NCBI RefSeq assembly: GCF_016907975.1 | Contig: NZ_JAFBCY010000002.1 | Location: 806,001 to 870,000 of the forward strand | DNA from: Methylopila capsulata | GTDB lineage: Bacteria > Pseudomonadota > Alphaproteobacteria > Rhizobiales > Methylopilaceae | Length of the DNA: 64,000 nucleotides | Direction of reading: 5' to 3' | Shown here: piece by piece, positions 56,512-64,000 of the stretch | Layout: every line of letters begins with the position of its first letter | Position numbering within the stretch: position 1 is the stretch's first letter | Translations under genes and position numbers: made by a program | Notes under the pieces: generated by a model | What the model was told of the DNA's origin: nothing | What the model saw: the letters and a program-made list of their open reading frames with translations, nothing else | Database searches by the model: none

Positions 56512-56526
56512 TGGCACGGCTGATGC
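56512..56526 (+). promoter_or_regulatory. Sigma-54 (-24/-12) promoter of the aldehyde dehydrogenase gene
   Basis: TGGCACGGCTGATGC matches the consensus TGGCACG-N4-TTGC at all positions except the first T of TTGC. The GG and GC doublets keep the required spacing. It lies 44 bp ahead of the ATG and would start transcription about 12 bp further on, near 56538. Confidence 0.82.
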
Positions 56527-56569
56527 CATAGGGGCGGCAGGCACAACGATGTCTCGGGAGGACATAACG

Positions 56570-58090
<1,521 letters not shown>

Positions 58091-58114
58091 GAGCGGCGAG
58101 CGATCAAAACTGCG

Positions 58115-58140
58115 AAGGGCGGCCTCCAGGCCGCCCTTTT
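58115..58140. terminator. Strong bidirectional terminator after the aldehyde dehydrogenase gene
   Basis: AAGGGCGGCC / GGCCGCCCTT pair perfectly around a TCCA loop, ending in TTTT. The A-tract before the stem acts as the U-tract on the other strand, so the hairpin can stop both the aldehyde dehydrogenase transcript and the convergent LysR transcript ending at 58158. Confidence 0.9.
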
Positions 58141-58157
58141 GCGTTCAAGGCGGCCGT

Positions 58158-59069
58158 TCAGTCGGAGGCCGTTCGCCCTTCCGCGCGGACGAAGTCCACG
58201 AAAGCCCTGAGCGGGGCCGGCATGTGGCGGCGGCTCTGGTAGTAGAGCATGGGACCGGAGAACTCCTGCCACCAGTCATCGAGCACCGGGACCAGCGCGC
58301 CGGTCGCGAGATCGGCCGCCAGCGCCTCCCCGAAGTGGCCGATGATCCCGAGCCCGGCGACCGCCGCCGCGATCTGCATCTCGAAGGTCGAGGCGGTGAG
58401 CGGCCCTTCGGGCGGCACCCGGATGATCTCCCCGTCGCGCTCGAACTCCCAGATGGCGAGCGCCTTGCTGCCGAGGAAGCGGTGGCCGATCCGCGCGTGC
58501 CGCAGCAGATCATTGGGATGCGCCGGGGCCCCGCGCTCCGCGATGTAGGACGGCGCGGCCGCCAGCACGAAGCGTTGCCGGCGCGGTCCGATCGGCGTCG
58601 CGATCATGTCGAGCGCCAGACGCTCCTCGTAGCGGATGCCGGCGTCGCAGCCCTCCGCCAGCACGTCGATGAAGCTGTCCTGCGCCGTCACGTCCATCCG
58701 CACGCCGGGATGACGCTTCAGGAACGCCGTGGCGATCGGCGGCAGCACATGCCGCGCCACGAAGGTCGGCACGTTGAGGCGCAGCGTGCCCGTCGGCCGA
58801 CCGGAATCGCCCGACACGGCGTCGAGCGCGGCCGCGAGTTCGGCGAGCGCCGGACGCGCCCGATCGACCAGTCGCGCGCCGGCCTCGGTCAGCGCGACGC
58901 TGCGCGTGGTGCGGTTGAGCAGACGGGCGCCGAGCGCCTCCTCGAGCCGCCTGACGGCCTCGCTCAGGGCGGAGGCCGAGTCGGTGCGCCGCTGGGCTGC
59001 GGCGCGGAAGCCGCCCGCCTCCGTCACGGCGAGCAGGCGAGCGACGTCGTTGAGGTCGATCTGGCTCAT
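58158..59069 (-). CDS. LysR-family regulator
   Basis: 303 residues: N-terminal helix-turn-helix (GGFRAAAQRRTDSASALSEAV region, residues ~19-45) and LysR effector domain with GTLRLNVPTFVARHVLPP. It diverges from the aldo/keto reductase gene with 98 bp between the starts, the usual arrangement for a LysR regulator and its target. The effector is unknown. Confidence 0.92.
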   Translation of the reverse strand: MSQIDLNDVARLLAVTEAGGFRAAAQRRTDSASALSEAVRRLEEALGARLLNRTTRSVALTEAGARLVDRARPALAELAAALDAVSGDSGRPTGTLRLNVPTFVARHVLPPIATAFLKRHPGVRMDVTAQDSFIDVLAEGCDAGIRYEERLALDMIATPIGPRRQRFVLAAAPSYIAERGAPAHPNDLLRHARIGHRFLGSKALAIWEFERDGEIIRVPPEGPLTASTFEMQIAAAVAGLGIIGHFGEALAADLATGALVPVLDDWWQEFSGPMLYYQSRRHMPAPLRAFVDFVRAEGRTASD

Positions 59070-59167
59070 TGTCTGCTTTCCCGCACGGTCCGTACGATGA
59101 GGGCGGGATTATCGCACAGCCTGAACTGGGCCACATCGCCCTTGAGCGACCAACCCAGGAGGTTTCG

Positions 59168-60160
59168 ATGACGACTCGCACGCTTGGACGCACTGGACCG
59201 GAGACCTCGGCCCTCGGCCTCGGCTGCATGGGCATGTCGGGCGCCTATGGGCCGTCCGACCGGGCCGAGGCGATCGCCACGATCCACGCCGCGCTCGACG
59301 CCGGCGTGACGCTGCTTGACACCAGCGACTTCTACGGCATGGGCCACAACGAGCTGCTGATCGCGGAAGCGCTGAAGGGCCGGCCGCGCGACAGCTACCA
59401 ATTGAGCGTCAAGTTCGGCGCCTTGCGTGGTCCCGACGGGGGCTGGCTCGGCTTCGACGGCCGACCGGAGGCGGTGAAGACCTTCCTCGCCTACTCCCTG
59501 CAGCGGCTCGGCGTGGACCACATCGACGTCTACCGCCCCGCCCGGCTCGACCCCAGGGTTCCGATCGAGGACACGGTGGGCGCGATCGCCGACATGGTGA
59601 AGACGGGCTACGTCAGCCACATCGGGCTCTCCGAGATCGGGGCCGAGACCCTGCGGCGGGCTGCGGCGACCCATCCGATCGTCGACCTCCAGATCGAATA
59701 CTCGCTGATCTCGCGCGGACCGGAGGACAAGGTGCTGCCCGCGGCCCGCGAGCTCGGCGTCGCGATCACGGCCTACGGCGTGCTGTCACGCGGGCTTATC
59801 GGCGGGCGTTACGACCCCTCGAACATCGCGGCCGGCGATTTCCGCGCGATGAGCCCGCGCTTCCAGCACGGCAACGTCGAGACCAACCTGAAACTCGTGG
59901 AGGCGCTCCGCGCGATCGCCGAAGCGAAGGGCGCGAGCGTCGCGCAGATCGCGATCGCCTGGGTCCTGGCGCAGGGCGCGGACATCGTGCCGGTGATCGG
60001 CGCGCGCAGCCCGAACCGGCTCGCCGAGGCGCTCGGCGCGATCGACCTCGCGCTGACGCCCGACGACCTGGCGGCGATCGAGCGCGCCGTCCCGAAGGGC
60101 GCGGCGGCCGGCGAGCGCTACGCCGCCGCGCAGATGGCCCATCTCGACAGCGAGCGCTAG
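59168..60160 (+). CDS. Aldo/keto reductase
   Basis: 330 residues with an ideal AGGAGG ribosome site. The TIM-barrel catalytic residues Asp51, Tyr56 (DTSDFYG) and Lys82 (VKFG) are visible; the fourth, usually His, is replaced in VYRPARLDP, as in the YajO-like branch that shares this RLDP segment. It reduces aldehydes or ketones with NADPH. Likely regulated by the divergent LysR protein. Confidence 0.92.
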   Translation: MTTRTLGRTGPETSALGLGCMGMSGAYGPSDRAEAIATIHAALDAGVTLLDTSDFYGMGHNELLIAEALKGRPRDSYQLSVKFGALRGPDGGWLGFDGRPEAVKTFLAYSLQRLGVDHIDVYRPARLDPRVPIEDTVGAIADMVKTGYVSHIGLSEIGAETLRRAAATHPIVDLQIEYSLISRGPEDKVLPAARELGVAITAYGVLSRGLIGGRYDPSNIAAGDFRAMSPRFQHGNVETNLKLVEALRAIAEAKGASVAQIAIAWVLAQGADIVPVIGARSPNRLAEALGAIDLALTPDDLAAIERAVPKGAAAGERYAAAQMAHLDSER

Positions 60161-60222
60161 AAACTCATCGTTTTAGACGGAACTGCCGTCCCGAAGGCTC
60201 GCCGTCCCCGAGCCGCGCTCTC

Positions 60223-60248
60223 TCCCCTCCCCCTTGCGGGGAGTGGGA
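60223..60248. repeat. GC-rich inverted element (REP-like), 206-bp gap
   Basis: TCCCCTCCCC, spacer CTTGC, then GGGGAGTGGGA: an inverted repeat with a one-base bulge, of a kind often seen dispersed between genes in GC-rich alphaproteobacteria. Only one copy is in this window, so its repeat status is presumed. It lies between the aldo/keto reductase and DUF779 genes. Confidence 0.4.
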
Positions 60249-60366
60249 CAAGGGCCGGCGCGCGATCAGGCTCCAAGTCCCGCGCCGACCGCCGAACGGA
60301 CCATTCGGCCGGGCCTTCGCCGCAGCGGGGACCCGGCCTATGTTCGTGGGCGGAGGAGTCCGACCC

Positions 60367-60756
60367 ATGACCCAGAACGTTCCGACCCGCGTCGTCGCCA
60401 CCGAGCGCGCGCTCGATCTCATCCGGACGCTTCAGGCCGAGCACGGCGACGTGCTGTTCCACCAGTCCGGCGGCTGCTGCGACGGCTCCTCGCCCATGTG
60501 CTACGGCGTCGGCGACTACATCCTGTCCGACGACGACGTGAAGCTCGGCGAGGTCGGCGGCGCCGGGTTCCACATGAGCCCGTCGCAGTTCGAGTACTGG
60601 CGGCACACGGCGCTGACGCTGGACGTCGTGCCCGGACGCGGCGGCATGTTCAGCCTCGAGAACGGCCGCGAGGTCCGCTTCCACATCCGCTCGCGCATCT
60701 TCTCCGACGCCGAGGTGAAGGCGCTGGAGGAGGCCGAGGCGAAAGCCGCGGCCTGA
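60367..60756 (+). CDS. DUF779 protein, aldehyde dehydrogenase-associated
   Basis: 129 residues. The family is marked by the cysteine-rich HQSGGCCDGSSPMCY block and FHMSPSQFEYWRHTALTLDV. DUF779 genes usually lie directly beside AcoD/ExaC-type aldehyde dehydrogenase genes; here the dehydrogenase is 2.3 kb away, with a LysR and an aldo/keto reductase between. The three cysteines could bind a metal. The function is not established. A GGAGGAG ribosome site supports the ATG at 60367. Confidence 0.88.
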   Translation: MTQNVPTRVVATERALDLIRTLQAEHGDVLFHQSGGCCDGSSPMCYGVGDYILSDDDVKLGEVGGAGFHMSPSQFEYWRHTALTLDVVPGRGGMFSLENGREVRFHIRSRIFSDAEVKALEEAEAKAAA

Positions 60757-60848
60757 GCGAACGCCGCAAGCGGCGCGGGACGCCCGCTGTTCGCGGCGCG
60801 CCCGCTCCCTAGCTGTCTCCCCAAACCCGCCTTGCGAGGAGACAGCCC

Positions 60849-61644
<796 letters not shown>

Positions 61645-61751
61645 GGTTGCGAGCCCGCTGCGGCGGATCGCTGGCGCGGCGGCGCGCGGCTGCTAAAAGG
61701 GCGGATCGGAACGGCGCTGCGTCGTTCATGCTCGCTCAGGAGACCGCGCAC

Positions 61752-62354
61752 GTGACAGGCCCGCACCGCGCACCCATCGACGACGCCGCGCTCGACGCGC
61801 TGTTCCGCGGCGCGCGGACGCACAATTCGTTCAAGCCCGAGCCGGTCTCGGAGACGACCCTGCGCGCGCTGTTCGAGCTCGTGAAGATGGGCCCGACCAG
61901 CGCGAACGGCCTGCCCGGCCGCTTCGTGTTCGTGACCTCGCCCGAGGCCAAGGCGAAGCTTGTACCGGCGCTGTCGTCGACCAACCGCGACAAGACCGCC
62001 GCGGCCCCGGTCACGGTGATCGTCGCCTACGACCTGCGCTGGATCGACCAACTGCCGCGCTTCTTCCCGCACACCAACGCCAAGGCCTGGTTCGAGGGCA
62101 ACGACGCCGCGATCGAAGGCGGCGCCCAGCTCAATGGAAGCCTGATGGGCGGCTACCTCATCCTGGCGGCGCGCGCGCTCGGGCTCGACACCGGCCCGAT
62201 GGGCGGGTTCGACCGCAAGGCCGTCGACGAGGCCTTCTTCGCCGGCACCACCTGGCGCTCGAACTTCCTCGTCAACCTCGGCTACGGCGACGGGCAGAAC
62301 ATGTTCGACCGCCTGCCGCGGCCGGAGTTCGACGAGTTCTGCAAGATCGTCTGA
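61752..62354 (+). CDS. rutE: Malonic semialdehyde reductase, RutE/HadB nitroreductase family
   Basis: 200 residues from a GTG start with AGGAG 9 bp upstream; an ATG at 61728 would add eight residues without a ribosome site. It follows E. coli RutE closely: [75 protein letters not shown] and NLGYGDG (fragments). The FMN-dependent enzyme reduces malonic semialdehyde, usually in pyrimidine catabolism, but no other rut gene is here. Confidence 0.9.
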   Translation: MTGPHRAPIDDAALDALFRGARTHNSFKPEPVSETTLRALFELVKMGPTSANGLPGRFVFVTSPEAKAKLVPALSSTNRDKTAAAPVTVIVAYDLRWIDQLPRFFPHTNAKAWFEGNDAAIEGGAQLNGSLMGGYLILAARALGLDTGPMGGFDRKAVDEAFFAGTTWRSNFLVNLGYGDGQNMFDRLPRPEFDEFCKIV

Positions 62355-62367
62355 TCGGCCTCCTCCC

Positions 62368-63048
62368 ATGCGCGTGCTCGCCATCGACACGGCCCTCGGC
62401 GCCGCCTCCGTCGCGATCGTCGAGACCGACGACGACGCGGCGCCGGCGCACGTCGTCTCGGTCGCGATGGCGCGCGGCCACGCCGAGGCGCTGATGCCCC
62501 AGACCCGCGACGCTCTTGCTGCGGCCGGCGGGCTTTCGACGGTGGAGCGCATCGCCGTCACCGTCGGCCCGGGCAGCTTCACGGGCCTGCGCGTGGGGCT
62601 CGCCGCAGCGCGCGCCCTCGCGCTGGCGAGCGGCGTCCCAATCGTCGGCGTCACGACGCTGGCGGCGCTCGCCGCGCCCCAGCTCGCAGCCGACGACGGC
62701 CTGCCCGTGGCGGCCGCCGTCGACGCGCGCCACGGCCGCGTGTTCTTCCAGGCGTTCGATCCCGACGCTGCGCCGCTCGGGCCGGCGGGCCTTCTGTCGG
62801 CGGCGGACGCCGCGCTGGCGCTTGGCGACGGCCCGGCGCTGGTGGTCGGGTCCGGCGCGGATCTCGTGATCGACGCCTCGGTGAGCGGCCTGCTGCGAAA
62901 GGCGGAGGGTCCGCACGACGCGCCGGACCCGATCTGGCTCGCGCGGCTCGGCGCCGCGTGCGATCCTCAGTCCTCTCCGCCCCGGCCGCTTTATCTGAAG
63001 GCCGCCGACGCCCACCCGCAGGAGGGCGGCCGCATTCCGCGCCGCTGA
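62368..63048 (+). CDS. tsaB: tRNA threonylcarbamoyladenosine synthesis protein TsaB
   Basis: 226 residues of the ASKHA fold: MRVLAIDTALGAASVAIV, ARGHAEALMPQTRDAL, the signature VGPGSFTGLRVGLAAARALA and DARHGRVFFQ. TsaB joins TsaD and TsaE in forming t6A at tRNA position 37, the base later modified by MtaB (25013-26278). rimI begins 7 bp after the stop. Confidence 0.95.
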   Translation: MRVLAIDTALGAASVAIVETDDDAAPAHVVSVAMARGHAEALMPQTRDALAAAGGLSTVERIAVTVGPGSFTGLRVGLAAARALALASGVPIVGVTTLAALAAPQLAADDGLPVAAAVDARHGRVFFQAFDPDAAPLGPAGLLSAADAALALGDGPALVVGSGADLVIDASVSGLLRKAEGPHDAPDPIWLARLGAACDPQSSPPRPLYLKAADAHPQEGGRIPRR

Positions 63049-63055
63049 CGTCGCG

Positions 63056-63556
63056 ATGTACTGGCTGTGGTTCTGGAACGCCTGGGCCTCGGGTCTGAGA
63101 CGCTGGGCGATCGAACCGGCGGACGCCGGGCACGCGGACGATCTCGCCGCGATTCACGCCGCCTGCTTCGCGCGCGGCTGGAGCATCGACGAGATGGAGC
63201 AGCTGCTGCGCGACCGGTCGGTCCGGGCCTGCGCGCTCTACCCCGAGGGCCGCTCGCGGCCGGTGGGCTTCGCCGCCTCGCGCATCGCGCTCGATGAGGC
63301 GGAGGTCCTGTCGATCGCCGTGCTCGAGCGCAGCCGCGGCGGCGGGGGCGGCCATGCGCTGCTCGCCCGCCATCTGGGCCGACTCGCGGGCGAAGGCGTG
63401 CGGCGCGTGGTGCTCGAGGTGGACGAGGACAACGCAGCCGCGCTCGCGCTCTACGCCCGCTTCGGCTTCGCCGAGGTGGGGCGGCGGAAGGCCTATTACC
63501 GCCGCGCCGACGGGACGCGGGGCGCCGCAAGAATCCTCGCGCTCGACATGACGTGA
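63056..63556 (+). CDS. rimI: Ribosomal protein alanine N-acetyltransferase RimI
   Basis: 166 residues of the GNAT family: IEPADAGHADDLAAIHAACF, SIAVLERSRGGGGGHALL with the acetyl-CoA loop (here five glycines in a row), LEVDEDNAAALALYARFGF and the closing YYRR. It acetylates the S18 N-terminus. A short Trp-rich head (MYWLWFWNAWASG) precedes the domain. The tsaB-rimI-fur order supports the name. Confidence 0.9.
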   Translation: MYWLWFWNAWASGLRRWAIEPADAGHADDLAAIHAACFARGWSIDEMEQLLRDRSVRACALYPEGRSRPVGFAASRIALDEAEVLSIAVLERSRGGGGGHALLARHLGRLAGEGVRRVVLEVDEDNAAALALYARFGFAEVGRRKAYYRRADGTRGAARILALDMT

Positions 63557-63637
63557 CGTCGGCGTCGTTTACGGCGGACCGCGCGACTTTTATAAGCCTC
63601 TCGACGAGTCGCACCGCCTCATGAGGAGCGCCGGGAT

Positions 63638-64000
63638 TTGAGCGTCCTCAAGCCAGACGCCATCGAGAGCCTCTGCGCCGCCAAAGGCATGCGCATGACC
63701 GAGCAGCGCCGGACGATCGCGCGCGTCGTGGCGGAGGCCGACGACCACCCGGACGTCGAGGAGCTCTACCGCCGCGCTTCGGACGTCGACCCCCGCATTT
63801 CGATCTCGACGGTGTACCGCACCGTGAAGCTGTTCGAGGACGCGGGCATCATCGCCAAGGTCGATTTCCGCGACGGCCGCTCGCGCTACGAGCCGATCCC
63901 GGACGAGCACCACGACCATCTCATTGACCTGCGCTCCGGCAAGGTGATCGAATTCCGCGACGAGGAGATCGAGCGCCTGCAGGCGGAGATCGCCAAGCGG
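63638..64000 (+). CDS. fur: Fur-family metalloregulator (3' truncated by window edge)
   Basis: 121 residues are present, from a TTG start with GAGGAG 9 bp upstream; the frame is open to the window end. It has the Fur winged helix (MRMTEQRRTIARVVAEADDHPDVEELYRR, SISTVYRTVKLFEDAG, fragments) and the metal-binding segment EHHDHLIDLRSGKVIEF. Fur, Mur or Irr cannot be told apart fully, but the EHHDHLIDL form and position after rimI suggest the Fur/Mur branch, sensing Fe2+ or Mn2+. Confidence 0.88.
   Translation, partial: MSVLKPDAIESLCAAKGMRMTEQRRTIARVVAEADDHPDVEELYRRASDVDPRISISTVYRTVKLFEDAGIIAKVDFRDGRSRYEPIPDEHHDHLIDLRSGKVIEFRDEEIERLQAEIAKR

Overview
The window is about 64 kb of GC-rich, gene-dense chromosome with the gene content and synteny of an alphaproteobacterium, most likely Hyphomicrobiales. 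The evidence is the xerD-accA pair, the argH-lptM-lysA-DUF4175 (TIGR02302) run, the tsaB-rimI-fur run, and a sox cluster ordered F-D-C-B-Z-Y / A-X / W-V / S-R-T as I recall from sulfur-oxidising relatives such as Starkeya. The genus cannot be fixed from sequence alone. I see no rRNA, tRNA, CRISPR array, prophage or insertion sequence; every region looks like ordinary chromosome.

Layout. 1-4.9 kb: 3' end of xerD, accA, an L,D-transpeptidase-fold lipoprotein and a membrane-anchored metallophosphoesterase. 5.2-17.1 kb: a complete thiosulfate/sulfide oxidation locus. One minus-strand operon is soxY-Z-B-C-D-E-F-dsrE, diverging from soxA-X. soxV-W converge on soxA-X and diverge from soxS-R-T. SoxAX, SoxYZ, SoxB and SoxCD are all present, so full oxidation of thiosulfate to sulfate is predicted, plus a flavocytochrome c sulfide dehydrogenase (SoxEF), two thioredoxin-type maintenance proteins, a CcdA-type electron carrier, a persulfide-sensing ArsR-type repressor and a YeeE/YedE sulfur transporter. 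17.2-25 kb: gyrB, lysE-type exporter, recF, dnaN (no dnaA beside it), mscS, ftsY. 25-33.8 kb: mtaB, an exported beta-propeller protein, an MFS exporter, and an RND efflux pair with its TetR repressor and a clear operator. 33.9-37.5 kb: PhoD-type phosphatase and ilvD. 37.7-43.4 kb: a LysR regulator and a 5-oxoproline/D-glutamate catabolic operon (pxpB, pxpC, D-glutamate cyclase family, MFS transporter, pxpA). 43.5-46.1 kb: a TPR lipoprotein and gamma-glutamyltransferase. 46-53.1 kb: cupin, DUF4175, lysA, lptM, argH and tlpA. 53.2-62.4 kb: an aldehyde/redox accessory region: HCCA-isomerase-like protein, sigma-54 activator, aldehyde dehydrogenase with a readable -24/-12 promoter, LysR, aldo/keto reductase, DUF779, SDR and RutE-like reductase. 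62.4-64 kb: tsaB, rimI and the start of a fur-family gene.

Most of the window is known biology. I did not find a convincing wholly new system. The least explained elements are the exported DsrE-family protein at the end of the sox operon, the DUF779 protein separated from its usual aldehyde dehydrogenase partner, the glutamine-rich DUF4175 protein, and several uncharacterised regulatory DNA patterns (11-bp-phased GGTAA repeats, an 11+11 bp dyad, a palindromic putative enhancer site).
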